A stretch of 64,000 nt of DNA from CALJFL01 sp047633055 (GTDB taxonomy: Bacteria; Pseudomonadota; Gammaproteobacteria; Pseudomonadales; Halieaceae). The DNA is taken from NCBI GenBank assembly GCA_047633055.1, contig JBLIEI010000013.1:1-64000 (forward strand), given 5' to 3'. The notes under the pieces are model-generated. The model was given only the letters and a program-made list of their open reading frames with translations, was not told the origin of the DNA and made no database searches. The translations under genes were made by a program, and so were the position numbers. Within the stretch, counting starts at the first letter, position 1, and each line of letters starts with the position of its first letter. Of the stretch, positions 26,042 through 35,170 are shown piece after piece.

Positions 26042-28513
26042 CTAGAATTTCCAGCGCAGGGTCACCCCGATTGTTCGCGGCTTGTTGACTGAGACGCGCT
26101 GCCTTGAACCCCAACGATTATTGAAAAACTGTTGTGCCACTTCATCAGTTAGATTGTGGACAAACAGGGTGCCGCTCCAGTTCTCGGCGTCTATGCCCAT
26201 GCGAAGATTGCCGATATCGTAGGAGGGTTGATTAGTCGGGCCCTGAGTAAATACAATAGACTCGGTGCCGTCGAGGGAGTTTAATGATTCGCCCACGTAG
26301 GACCAGTCCAGGCGCACATAGGGCTCCCCTCCAAATAACTCGGAATTGAAGGTGTATTGAACCGCGATACTGCCTTTTTCTTCCGGCGTTATCGGCAATT
26401 GGGTGCCTTTGGTGACCTGAGCAATTTCCTGCCCGTCCTCTGACGTAATGGTGTTGTCTTCGGATATTTCCGCGTTGATCACTGCCATATTGGCGGTGAT
26501 GTCCCATCCTACTGCGGGCAGCCAGGTCAACTCGGCCTCAAAGCCGTCTATCTGGGCTTCTGAAAAGTTGACGATACCCAGGGTGAATACTGTCGGATCA
26601 TTTACCTGAATCTGCATGTCATTCCACTGCATATTGTAATAAACAGCGTTGAATCTCAGGGTGTTGTCTAGCCAGGTGCTCTTAAATCCCAGTTCAATAT
26701 TTTCCAGAATGTCTGAATCATAAATGAGCGGCAATATCGCCGTTGATCGCAGGGAGTTGGCACCACCGCGCCTGAAACCCTCAGAATAGGTGGCGTAACC
26801 CATAATATCGTCGGTGAAGTTGTAGGTTACGTTAACCTTGGGAACCCAGTCAGATTCACTGGCGCTGTTGGTTACATTCGTGGTGAAGTAATCGGTTTCC
26901 TCATTTGGACTTTCGCCTTCCAGCAGCGCACCTTGCTGCAGCGTAAAGTCCTGATCGTAGTCGAACCAGCGAGCACCCGCGGTGAAACTCAATTTTTCGG
27001 TCGCATCCCAGGTTACCTCGCCAAACACGGCCGTTTGCTCAACCTCCAGATCGTAGGCGCCAAAAAACCAGTTCTCGGTATCAGTATCGTGGAATTTGTC
27101 ATAATTCGGGTTGTCGTCGGCCGAGTTGGCCAGATAAGAAAGATAACCGTAGCCCTGGTTGGCATAGTAATCGGTGTCATTGAAGCCGCGAATACTCGAG
27201 GTAAACAACTGCTCCCGCTCGAGTTTGCTGTAGAAAAAACCGATCACTCCGCTCCAGCGACTATCCGAATCACCGGGAGTGGCCAGGCGGGCTTCCAGGC
27301 TCCAGCGTTCGTCTTCCTGATCCTGAACAGCGTACCCTCTAGGCGCGCCGGTGAAATCATAGATTACGGCGGCGTACTCGTAACCGGGGGCGACGTAAGT
27401 CGGATCATATTGTTGGTCAAAATCGTGCAGGTAATCGGTGGCGTCAGCCTCATATACCATCTCGCGGTTGAAATAACTGGTGGTCAGCACGGCATCGGCA
27501 AAACCCAGACTTCCTTCCAGGGTCAGGCTGGCCTGGTACCAGTCGTCTTCGAAGTTCTCGTCTTCATAGCGAACCTGCTCCCGTTCGCCGACAAACAGAT
27601 TGGTATCGCCAAAGCCGTCTACATCAGTCGATTGAATGATACCTGCAATGTCTACGGTCCAGTCCTCATTAATGAACCAGCGCAGGGCCGCACGGCCGCC
27701 AGTGGTTGATGAGGAATTGATGTCATCTTCTACCTGGCCCGAATTGTCGAAGCGTTCGGGTACGGGTAAGCCAGCCGCCGCACGGTTTTCTGCAAATTGG
27801 TCTTCCTGGCTCAAGCCGAATACATTATCAATATAGCCGGCTTCTTCAGAGTGGAAGCCCACCAGACGAATGGCGACCTTGTCATCCATTAAAGGAATAT
27901 TGATCATGGCGGAGATATCACCGTCGAGGTCGCTACTGTCTTCTACGTAGCCTGCGGTGCCCTCTACCCAACCAGAAAATTCGGTGGGGTCGGGCTTATT
28001 GGTGATGATGCGCAGAGTCCCCGACTGCGAGGCTTCTCCGAAGAGTGTGCCCTGCGGCCCGCTAAGCGCTTCCAGACGTTCAATGTCGACTAACCTTGGA
28101 TCTGGATTTAGCCCGGCCTGGGTGATGGGTTGTTCGTCCAGATAAACGCCTGAGGAGGGGTTGGTGCCAAACTGTATGCCAGAGGCTGCCGCCCCTCTAA
28201 AGACTACTGATGTGCCGCCGGGTTCGCGACGTGCAAACGCCAGGCTGGGGATCTTGTTAGCGTAATCGTCAATGCCGATGAACCCCTGACGCTCGATGTC
28301 ATCGGTGGAAAAAGTCGTAATTGCCACAGGCAGGTCCTGAAGATTGGCCTTGCGCTTGCTGGCGGTAACAATCACTTCTTCAAGTGTCGCTTCCTGCGCA
28401 ATGGCTATACTGGGCGCGTTGCCCAGCGCAACAGAGACCATCAAGGCCAGTGTCTTCTTGCGAGTTGATAAGCGAGAGATAGTTTTTGTGACTTGTCGAT
28501 TTTTACTATTCAT
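26042..28513 (-). CDS. TonB-dependent outer membrane receptor
   Basis: About 823 residues. A long signal peptide (about 1-41, ending SIAIAQ) is followed by a TonB box-like EEVIVTA, the plug domain (about 55-165, with LQDLPVAITTF and the LSGPQGTLFGEAS motif), and a beta barrel ending in the aromatic LRWKF typical of outer membrane barrels. It is of the FecA/CirA-like group common in sphingomonads and marine gammaproteobacteria. I chose the ATG at 28513 because the signal peptide follows within 20 residues. Two tandem copies of the operator also found by the BetI-like tetR lie 87 and 129 bases upstream, linking it to the ABC transporter and oxidation genes. It likely imports the substrate of that pathway. 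Confidence 0.92.
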   Translation of the reverse strand: MNSKNRQVTKTISRLSTRKKTLALMVSVALGNAPSIAIAQEATLEEVIVTASKRKANLQDLPVAITTFSTDDIERQGFIGIDDYANKIPSLAFARREPGGTSVVFRGAAASGIQFGTNPSSGVYLDEQPITQAGLNPDPRLVDIERLEALSGPQGTLFGEASQSGTLRIITNKPDPTEFSGWVEGTAGYVEDSSDLDGDISAMINIPLMDDKVAIRLVGFHSEEAGYIDNVFGLSQEDQFAENRAAAGLPVPERFDNSGQVEDDINSSSTTGGRAALRWFINEDWTVDIAGIIQSTDVDGFGDTNLFVGEREQVRYEDENFEDDWYQASLTLEGSLGFADAVLTTSYFNREMVYEADATDYLHDFDQQYDPTYVAPGYEYAAVIYDFTGAPRGYAVQDQEDERWSLEARLATPGDSDSRWSGVIGFFYSKLEREQLFTSSIRGFNDTDYYANQGYGYLSYLANSADDNPNYDKFHDTDTENWFFGAYDLEVEQTAVFGEVTWDATEKLSFTAGARWFDYDQDFTLQQGALLEGESPNEETDYFTTNVTNSASESDWVPKVNVTYNFTDDIMGYATYSEGFRRGGANSLRSTAILPLIYDSDILENIELGFKSTWLDNTLRFNAVYYNMQWNDMQIQVNDPTVFTLGIVNFSEAQIDGFEAELTWLPAVGWDITANMAVINAEISEDNTITSEDGQEIAQVTKGTQLPITPEEKGSIAVQYTFNSELFGGEPYVRLDWSYVGESLNSLDGTESIVFTQGPTNQPSYDIGNLRMGIDAENWSGTLFVHNLTDEVAQQFFNNRWGSRQRVSVNKPRTIGVTLRWKF

Positions 28514-28599
28514 GGCTGGTTTTCCATTATTGGATTTATACCAGCCTTTGATCCTAAAGTAAGGCTGGGCAAAAGCCAAGCTACTGTGTGTAATTAGTG

Positions 28600-28617
28600 A
28601 ATGAACCGCCATTCATT
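28600..28617. promoter_or_regulatory. Operator AATGAA-N6-TTCATT, proximal to the TonB receptor
   Basis: Perfect six-base arms around CCGCCA. It shares 15 of 18 bases with the site at 38180-38197 in front of the BetI-like tetR. It lies upstream of the TonB receptor (minus strand) and of the hydroxylase gene starting at 28700 (plus strand). Confidence 0.7.
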
Positions 28618-28641
28618 TCGCGGATGGAGTGGTTGACTCAG

Positions 28642-28659
28642 AAAGAACCGCCATTTATT
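28642..28659. promoter_or_regulatory. Second operator copy AAAGAA-N6-TTTATT
   Basis: Keeps the spacer CCGCCA of the site at 28600 exactly, with one base changed in each arm. The two sites are 42 bases apart start to start, four helical turns, as expected for cooperative binding on one DNA face. Confidence 0.6.
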
Positions 28660-28699
28660 GTTCGTGATCGGCATTTGTCCGGCGGATTATAGGCATTTC

Positions 28700-29281
28700 A
28701 TGGATATAGGTGAGCCGCTAAAAGAACTTGGCGACTATGACATCAGCGGTCTGCGCGAACTTATCCTCGCACAGGAAGAGGCGGCCTGGTTCGGCAATAC
28801 ATACCGTCAGCAGCAATACGATGTGCATCATCGTACGGAAAGCATTGTGCTGATTTTCACCGATGGCACCGGCTGGCCAGATATCGAGGTGCGACGCGAA
28901 GCGGGTTGGGATTTGCTAGCAGAGCAGGCGATTCCCCTGATGCATCGAATCCTGGAGGATCATTATCCCCCGGGTGGCACCATTATCCGTGCCATGGCAG
29001 CGCGCCTGCCCTCGGGGGCAACAATCAAGCCACACCGGGACAAGCATCCCTCATTTCACTACGGCCATCGCATCCACATTCCAATCACCTCAAATCCACG
29101 AGTGCGATTTATGATTGATGGTCGGCCCTACAAAATGCAGATTGGAAAAGCGTACGAGATCAATAACCAGCGCCAGCACAGCGTGATGAACAAGGGTAGC
29201 GAGGGTAGAGTGAACTTCATTTTTGATTATGTGCCACCGCAACACCTCAGTCGAGGTCAGGGGGCTCAGCAAACAGCGTGA
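28700..29281 (+). CDS. Aspartyl/asparaginyl beta-hydroxylase-like 2-oxoglutarate dioxygenase
   Basis: About 193 residues. The double-stranded beta-helix core has PHRDKH near 110-115 (first iron His and a nearby acid), HIHIPI near 124-129, and the second iron His in QRQHSVMN near 158-165, followed by RVNFIFDYV with the 2-oxoglutarate-binding Arg. This fits the Asp/Asn beta-hydroxylase family, which uses a two-His facial site. The ATG at 28700 is chosen over a TTG at 28658 that lies inside the operator. Its stop overlaps the next gene's GTG start by four bases, so the two are translationally coupled. It probably hydroxylates a side chain of a peptide or small molecule. Confidence 0.85.
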   Translation: MDIGEPLKELGDYDISGLRELILAQEEAAWFGNTYRQQQYDVHHRTESIVLIFTDGTGWPDIEVRREAGWDLLAEQAIPLMHRILEDHYPPGGTIIRAMAARLPSGATIKPHRDKHPSFHYGHRIHIPITSNPRVRFMIDGRPYKMQIGKAYEINNQRQHSVMNKGSEGRVNFIFDYVPPQHLSRGQGAQQTA

Positions 29282-30195
29282 CTACATTGATCGCAAGTTC
29301 GGTTGTGCGTGGTAGCCACCAGGGCGAGAGTCATGGTGGTGTTTATCTGGTCGATTTTGAATCCCAGGCCGTCGATCAGGTGATTGATTGGAATACAGCA
29401 GATATCGACTGGCAGGGTAGGGGGTGGGATCGGGGACTGCGCGGAATCGCTTTTGATGGCGAACGCGTATTTATTGCCGCCAGCAATGAGCTGTTTGTGT
29501 ACTCGCCGGATTTCAAACTGCAAGCGTCTTATCGTAACCCTTACTTGATGCACTGCCACGAAATAGTGGCCTGGCAGCGCCGTCTCTATTTGACTTCTAC
29601 GGGCTTCGACAGCCTGCTCGGATTTGACCTCGATCAAAACCAGTTCTGTTTCGGCTTGCATATCGTTGGCGTAGGTGGCGGCTTTCAGGCGGCACCCTTC
29701 GACCCTATGGGCGAGGCAGGCCCTGCTGAGCGCAACGATCTGCACTTGAATAACGTGTTTTGTGACTCATCGGGTATGTACTTAAGTGGCCTCAAAACGG
29801 CGGGGATGATGCGTTTTAATGGCAAGACGATAAAGAAAACGACATCTCTGCCACGCGGAGTGCACAATGCAAGGCCCTTTGGCGATGGGGTTTTGTTCAA
29901 TGACACGCCTGCTGATCGAGTGCGGCTGGTGGCACCTAAAGTTGAAACCAGCTTTGCAGTGCCACAGTTTGAGGCCAGTGAACTCACCCATACCGAGTTG
30001 GGGGATGCACGTATTGCCCGCGCGGGTTTCGGCCGCGGCCTTTGTGTGATTGACGACAAACTGGTAGCGGCCGGATCTTCGCCGTCCACCATTGCCCTGC
30101 ACGATCTGGAGACAGCAAAAACAAGGAGTATCGTGTCACTGAGTCGGGATATTCGAAACGCCATTCACGGGCTCGAAATATGGCCATTCACCTGA
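29278..30195 (+). CDS. Uncharacterised beta-propeller-like protein
   Basis: 305 residues, not assigned with confidence. Repeats of about 45 residues with aromatic-rich strands (LRGIAFDGERVFIAAS, EIVAWQRRLYLTSTGFD, HNARPFGDGVLFNDTP) suggest a five- or six-bladed propeller. Three blades begin with conserved His (HCHE near 97, HLNN near 158, HNAR near 200), which could form a metal or substrate site in the central channel. The layout recalls the DUF4915/TIGR03032 group, but I cannot confirm this. The start is GTG, overlapping the hydroxylase stop by four bases. It converges on the TPR-sulfotransferase gene with 6 bases between. Confidence 0.72.
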   Translation: MTTLIASSVVRGSHQGESHGGVYLVDFESQAVDQVIDWNTADIDWQGRGWDRGLRGIAFDGERVFIAASNELFVYSPDFKLQASYRNPYLMHCHEIVAWQRRLYLTSTGFDSLLGFDLDQNQFCFGLHIVGVGGGFQAAPFDPMGEAGPAERNDLHLNNVFCDSSGMYLSGLKTAGMMRFNGKTIKKTTSLPRGVHNARPFGDGVLFNDTPADRVRLVAPKVETSFAVPQFEASELTHTELGDARIARAGFGRGLCVIDDKLVAAGSSPSTIALHDLETAKTRSIVSLSRDIRNAIHGLEIWPFT

Positions 30196-30201
30196 GCTGC
30201 G

Positions 30202-32202
30202 CTAGTACCGCGATAGAATAGGTTCGAGAGTTTCGTGCAATTCATCGAGGTGCGTTTCGTAGTTTTTCCAGTAACCTACCCCCGAAGTGTAAATTGGCTG
30301 GCGTACTTGCTCTGAGCTGGCGGTGCGTACCGCGCGGTCTGTGGTGTGAAAGTTCAGGCATTGGTCTTCCCATGGCAGACCGAGAAACTCCAAAATTCTG
30401 CTCACCTGACTCTCGAGATCGTTCACTGTATCCTCATATTGAACCCGAAGTACTTTGCCCGGCAGTACCTCCTCCCAGTGATCCATCATGCGTTGGTACT
30501 GCAAGTAGTACTCCCCGAGATCAACTTGGTCGTAGCTGAAGGTCTGCCCACGTGCATATAGCTGTCGTAGATTGCCCACACAGGTGTCCATGGGGTGCCG
30601 ACGTGCATCAATGATCTTGGCGTTAGGTAGTAGACAGTGAATAAAACCCACCGAAGGGAAATTGTTGGGCATCTTGTCAATGAATCGCGGAGCCCCTTCA
30701 ACCCGGTGCATGCTTGCCATTTCCAGATAGCGACTGCCCAGCTGGTGAAAGTGGCGAGGTTCCAGTTCGTCCAGGACCTGTGGGTATCGCATGCCATCGG
30801 CACGATTACGATTAAGCGATTTACTCAATCTTCCGATGTAGGGCAACTCGCTGGTACCCTCGACCTGGCTGTGGCTGGCGATAATCTGCTCGACCAGGGT
30901 TGAACCTGAGCGCGGCATGCCCAACACAAATATAGGTGCCTGATCAGGATTGCCGGCACCGCCAAAGCGCGATAGGCAGTCTCGACTAAAATAGCTAATC
31001 AGGTCATCGTTGGTGGTTTCGGTCATCACCGGGTCGTAACTAACCAACATCCGTTGATTGGCATTACCCCGTTCATAGTAGTGCCAGGCTTGTTCAAATT
31101 CTCCTCGGTCGTCTAATGCCTTGGCGAGTGCAAATAGGAAGTTTACCTCTGAGGTGTTTTTCACCGCATCGCTTTCAACTCGCTGTTTCATCTGTGTGAG
31201 TTCTTCGTCGTCGAAGCGATAGGTTTTCAGGTTGGCGAGGCTGTAGTAGACCTCCCCCAGGTCGGGCTCAATTTCACGGCAGCGCTGATAGGCTGCGATA
31301 CCTTCTTCTTGCTGGCCCAAAGTTTTCAGCATATGGCCCAAGCCTAGCCAGGCACCAGCGTGATTTGGGTTGAGCTGCAAACATTGCTTGTAGGCGTCTA
31401 CGGCCTGTTCAGTGAGAGCCGCCGGCCCCAGGGTTCCGCCTAGACGGAACCAGGCCTTGGCGTTGTCGGGCTGAATTTTGATGACTGCCTGGTAGACTTC
31501 TATCGCATCTTCGTTGCGGTCTAATTCTTTTAATACCCGGCCCAACTCAAACATTGCCGGCACATGATCAGGCGCTTCAACCAGAGCTTGGCGGAGTAGG
31601 CTTTCTGCTTCGTCCAAATCGCCTGCCGCTGCGGCTATCAAACCGAGCATTCTTAGAGCATCCACCTGCTTAGGGTTCTGTTGTAGTACTTTTCGGCACA
31701 GTTGCTCCGCATCCTGCAGACGACCGGCTTGGTGGTGTTCACCCGCTAGCGCCATCATTTTGCGGGTGGGAGATAGCTCGAAGCTCTGCTCAAACGCGGT
31801 GTCTGCTTCTTTGCCGCGACCGATTGCTGCTAGTGCTACACCCAATTGGAAATGCGCTGCCTCGAGCTTTGAGTCTAATCGCGTTGCTTTTTCCAGCAGT
31901 GGTACAGCCGCTTCCGGTCTCTTCTGATGCATAAACAATATGCCCAGATCTTCATAAGGCTTGGCAAAGGTAGGTGCCAAGTCGATGACCTTGCGCAGTG
32001 CCGATTCCGCCTCCTCAAACTCTCCCTGGTCGCCCAGCGCTGCGCCCAGCAGGGCCAGTAGATTGATATCGCTGGGATAGCGTGACAGGGCCTCCCGGCA
32101 CCGGGCTATGGCAACGTCGTGCTGGTTGGCCTGCATGTGCTCAACAATAGTTTCAAACAAGCTGCGTGGCGCGTTACTTTGAGTCATTGGTTCCCGAATC
32201 AT
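30202..32202 (-). CDS. TPR-repeat sulfotransferase
   Basis: 666 residues. About 10 tetratricopeptide repeats fill residues 15-350 (AKPYEDLGILFMHQKRPEAA is one unit). The sulfotransferase domain follows at about 400-660, with the PAPS 5'-phosphate loop GMPRSGSTLVEQIIA near 418-432 and a later DARRHPMDT segment that binds the 3'-phosphate. It resembles tyrosylprotein-type sulfotransferases, so a protein or peptide target held by the TPR is likely (inference). The start is ambiguous: ATG at 32202 or, five codons in, at 32187. It lies 66 bases after the last transporter gene on the same strand and may be the end of that operon. Confidence 0.88.
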   Translation of the reverse strand: MIREPMTQSNAPRSLFETIVEHMQANQHDVAIARCREALSRYPSDINLLALLGAALGDQGEFEEAESALRKVIDLAPTFAKPYEDLGILFMHQKRPEAAVPLLEKATRLDSKLEAAHFQLGVALAAIGRGKEADTAFEQSFELSPTRKMMALAGEHHQAGRLQDAEQLCRKVLQQNPKQVDALRMLGLIAAAAGDLDEAESLLRQALVEAPDHVPAMFELGRVLKELDRNEDAIEVYQAVIKIQPDNAKAWFRLGGTLGPAALTEQAVDAYKQCLQLNPNHAGAWLGLGHMLKTLGQQEEGIAAYQRCREIEPDLGEVYYSLANLKTYRFDDEELTQMKQRVESDAVKNTSEVNFLFALAKALDDRGEFEQAWHYYERGNANQRMLVSYDPVMTETTNDDLISYFSRDCLSRFGGAGNPDQAPIFVLGMPRSGSTLVEQIIASHSQVEGTSELPYIGRLSKSLNRNRADGMRYPQVLDELEPRHFHQLGSRYLEMASMHRVEGAPRFIDKMPNNFPSVGFIHCLLPNAKIIDARRHPMDTCVGNLRQLYARGQTFSYDQVDLGEYYLQYQRMMDHWEEVLPGKVLRVQYEDTVNDLESQVSRILEFLGLPWEDQCLNFHTTDRAVRTASSEQVRQPIYTSGVGYWKNYETHLDELHETLEPILSRY

Positions 32203-32268
32203 GAGATGGGATGAAGGAAGACAGTCTAATTTGAATCACCGGCCGGCTCCAGTTTTACCCAGCGGCCG

Positions 32269-33096
32269 TTATTTTCGACCATTATGTGCAAATACATTAG
32301 CTCGTCGCCTGCGCAGCAATATAGCGCCGGATATCATTACAAGCACACTCACCGCAACAATCATTACTGTGGCAAGTGCATTAATTTCCGGCGTTACACC
32401 AAGCTTGACCTTAGAGTAAATAACCAGCGGCAGGGTGCTGGCTCCTGCTCCCGAGACAAAACTGGAGATGACCAGGTCGTCAAAAGACAGTGTAAAAGCC
32501 AGTAGCCAGCCAGAAATCATTGCCGGAGCTATCAGCGGCAGTGTGATGTCCATGGTAACACTGAAGGGCCGACCTCCAAGGTCCATAGCGGCTTCCTCCA
32601 GTGAATGGTCCATGCCAGTCAGTCGAGATTGCACGACCACCGTGACATAGGCCATGGCAAAGGTGGTATGGGCGATCGTTATGGTGTCGGCGCCGCGGCT
32701 GCTGGGCCACCCCGTCAATTCTTGCAGACTGACAAAGAGCAATAGCAGCGACAGGCCTGTAATGACCTCAGGCATAACCAGCGGCGCGGCGATCATTCCG
32801 GTAAACAGGGTGCGACCGCGATAGCGGCCCATTCTGGTTAGCGCGAGTGCCGCCAGTGTGCCCAGAATGGTAGCCAGCGTTGCAGTGACGGCAGCCACTT
32901 TTATACTCAGCAGGGCGGCGTCAACAATCTGCTGATTGTGGATAAGGTCGCCGTACCAGCGGGTAGTAAAACCGCCCCATACGGTAACCAGTCGGGAGTC
33001 ATTAAATGAATAGGCGATGACGACAAAGATCGGTATGTAAAGAAACGCAAAGCCGAAACTTAATATTGAATAGAGAAAAGTGGGTGTGCGATTCAC
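32269..33096 (-). CDS. potC: Polyamine-type ABC transporter permease (PotC/PotI-like)
   Basis: 275 residues with about six membrane helices. The EAA loop that docks the ATPase reads as EEAAMDLGGRPFSVTMDITLP near 158-178. This is the second permease of a spermidine/putrescine-type importer. Its ATG overlaps the stop of the first permease by four bases, so the two are translationally coupled. The symbol refers to family membership; the true ligand may be another cationic amine. Confidence 0.9.
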   Translation of the reverse strand: MNRTPTFLYSILSFGFAFLYIPIFVVIAYSFNDSRLVTVWGGFTTRWYGDLIHNQQIVDAALLSIKVAAVTATLATILGTLAALALTRMGRYRGRTLFTGMIAAPLVMPEVITGLSLLLLFVSLQELTGWPSSRGADTITIAHTTFAMAYVTVVVQSRLTGMDHSLEEAAMDLGGRPFSVTMDITLPLIAPAMISGWLLAFTLSFDDLVISSFVSGAGASTLPLVIYSKVKLGVTPEINALATVMIVAVSVLVMISGAILLRRRRANVFAHNGRK

Positions 33097-33989
33097 TGCT
33101 CATCACCGCGTTGTAATCGCTGGAACAGCATAATGGGCAGGATAAGGATAAACAGTAAAATAACCGCAACGGCAGACGCCAGCGGCCAGTCCCGGTTGAA
33201 AAAGAACTCGTCGTATAGCGTACGTCCTATCATCAGAGTGTCCAGTCCACCGACAAGGGCCGGAATAACAAATTCACCCAGGGCGGGAATAAACACCAGC
33301 AAACAACCGGCAATAATGCCTGGCATTGCCAGCGGCAGAGTGACATCGCGAAAGACCTGCAGCGGCTTGGCTCCAAGGTCGGAGGCAGCGTCGTTCAGGT
33401 TGAGATCCAATCTCTCCAGAGTCGCATACAGAGGCAATATCATGAAAGGCACGTAGCTGTAGACGATACCCAGGTAGACAGCGCCGTCGGTATAGAGGAA
33501 TTGCAGCGGTGTATCGGTAATCCCCAGTCCTATCAACAGATTGTTAATAAGACCCTGTTTTCCCAGCATCACCATCCAGGCATAGATCCGCAGCAGGAAT
33601 GACGTCCAGAACGGCAATATGACCAACAGCAATAAAACGTTGCGCCAGGGCTGGGGAGTCAGTGCGATAGCGTAAGCCATCGGAAAACCCAGCAACAGGC
33701 AGAGCACGGTAGAGATCAGGGCGATCTTGATCGACTTTAAGTAGCTGATCCAGTACAGATTGTCTTCCACCAGGAAGCGGTAGTTATCCAAATTGCTCAA
33801 CAGGCCGCCACCGTGTGGGTCGAACATCGGGCTGAATGGTGGCTGGGCGATGATCGGATCAGCAAAGCTGATTTTTAGTACGATGCCAAACGGCGCCAGG
33901 AAAAAAAGCAGCAACCACAGATAGGGCAGGGCAATGACTATGCTTCGCCAGATGCGATCGCGCTTGCCGGGGCTGACGAGTGGAATCAT
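33093..33989 (-). CDS. potB: Polyamine-type ABC transporter permease (PotB/PotH-like)
   Basis: 298 residues with about six membrane helices. The first loop after helix 1 is long and periplasmic, as in PotB. The EAA loop reads NDAASDLGAKPLQVFRDVTLP near 198-218. It pairs with the downstream permease to form the channel of the importer. Start and stop overlap both neighbours by four bases, typical of a tightly coupled operon. Confidence 0.9.
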   Translation of the reverse strand: MIPLVSPGKRDRIWRSIVIALPYLWLLLFFLAPFGIVLKISFADPIIAQPPFSPMFDPHGGGLLSNLDNYRFLVEDNLYWISYLKSIKIALISTVLCLLLGFPMAYAIALTPQPWRNVLLLLVILPFWTSFLLRIYAWMVMLGKQGLINNLLIGLGITDTPLQFLYTDGAVYLGIVYSYVPFMILPLYATLERLDLNLNDAASDLGAKPLQVFRDVTLPLAMPGIIAGCLLVFIPALGEFVIPALVGGLDTLMIGRTLYDEFFFNRDWPLASAVAVILLFILILPIMLFQRLQRGDEQ

Positions 33990-35152
33990 TCGGTCAGCAC
34001 CACACTGCAGGCATTGTCCCAGCTGAGGTAAACCTCATCATCCCATTCCAACAGCAGCTCGGCAGAGCGCTGGTAATTTTGTGCACTGACTTGAATGACT
34101 TTGCCGCTCTCTGCACGTACTCGATAAATTGACCGATTACCATAGTATGCGAGATCCTCAACCACACCGCGGGTAACGGTATAGTGTTCTGCCTCGGGTC
34201 GTTTTAGGCTGATCAGTAATTTTTCAGGACGAACGCCAATAAGGACTGTCGTGCCTGTGACCAGCGGTTCATTGTATAATGCGCTGATACGAGTGCCTGA
34301 ACCTTCCAGCGCTGCCACTACCGTGTGTCCATTGCTGCTCACAACAGTAGCATCGAAAGTATTGATGCTGCCAAAAAAATCCGCGACGAAATGGTTGCAG
34401 GGAAACTCATAGACCTCGCTGGGGGTTCCTGTCTGCACAAATTGGCCCGCGTCCATTACTGCTATGCGGCTGGCCAGGGTCATGGCTTCTTCCTGGTCGT
34501 GGGTGACAACAACAAATGTAGTACCAAGCTGGTCTTGCAGGTTCATCAACTCGAACTGGGTTTGTTCCCTTAGCTTTTTGTCCAGTGCCGCCAGCGGCTC
34601 ATCGAGTAAAAGAACCTTGGGTCGCTTGGCCAGAGCACGTGCCAGCGCAACGCGCTGCAGTTGTCCCCCGCTGAGCTGATCGGGTTTGCGGCTGGCCAAC
34701 TCTTTGAGCTGCACCAGGTCCAGCATTTCCATCACCCGCTGTTGCGTTTCCTGTTTGGAACAACCTTCTTTTTTAAGCCCGTAGGCTACATTTTGTTCAA
34801 CGGTCATATGTGGGAATACCGCGTAGGACTGAAACATCATATTCACCGGGCGTTCGTACGGAGGTAGCTCTGTTACATCAATACCGTCGATGAATATTTG
34901 CCCTTCACTAGGCCTCTCAAACCCGGCAAGCATTCGCAGTAGCGTACTTTTACCGCATCCCGAGCCCCCCAGAATAGTGAACAGTTCACCGCGGTAGATT
35001 TCGAGGTTAACGCTGTTTACCGCGACAAAGTCGCCGAACTTCTTGGTCAGCGACTTAATCTGTATGAACGGTTGTTGCTTCGGGTCATTCCAGGGACTGT
35101 CCAAACCCGTGTTATCGCTGCTATCACTGTGCACTGAAGAGTCATGAGTCAT
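33986..35152 (-). CDS. potA: Polyamine-type ABC transporter ATP-binding protein (PotA/PotG-like)
   Basis: 388 residues. Walker A is GGSGCGKST at 62-70, the signature is LSGGQLQRVALARAL near 161-175, Walker B is VLLLDEPLAALD near 181-192, followed by the switch His in VVTHDQEEA. After residue 265 comes the TOBE/OB regulatory domain usual in PotA. The N-terminal 28 residues are polar, Ser/Asp-rich and not part of the fold. It energises import by the permeases encoded immediately downstream. It begins 18 bases after the binding-protein stop. Confidence 0.92.
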   Translation of the reverse strand: MTHDSSVHSDSSDNTGLDSPWNDPKQQPFIQIKSLTKKFGDFVAVNSVNLEIYRGELFTILGGSGCGKSTLLRMLAGFERPSEGQIFIDGIDVTELPPYERPVNMMFQSYAVFPHMTVEQNVAYGLKKEGCSKQETQQRVMEMLDLVQLKELASRKPDQLSGGQLQRVALARALAKRPKVLLLDEPLAALDKKLREQTQFELMNLQDQLGTTFVVVTHDQEEAMTLASRIAVMDAGQFVQTGTPSEVYEFPCNHFVADFFGSINTFDATVVSSNGHTVVAALEGSGTRISALYNEPLVTGTTVLIGVRPEKLLISLKRPEAEHYTVTRGVVEDLAYYGNRSIYRVRAESGKVIQVSAQNYQRSAELLLEWDDEVYLSWDNACSVVLTE

Positions 35153-35170
35153 AACGGGTGGTATTCCATG

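Noticed and set aside
26933..27709. Long open frame antisense to the TonB receptor (258 codons)
   Set aside because: It lies wholly inside a receptor gene with clear family motifs; its translation has no recognisable domain and codon use fits a shadow frame.
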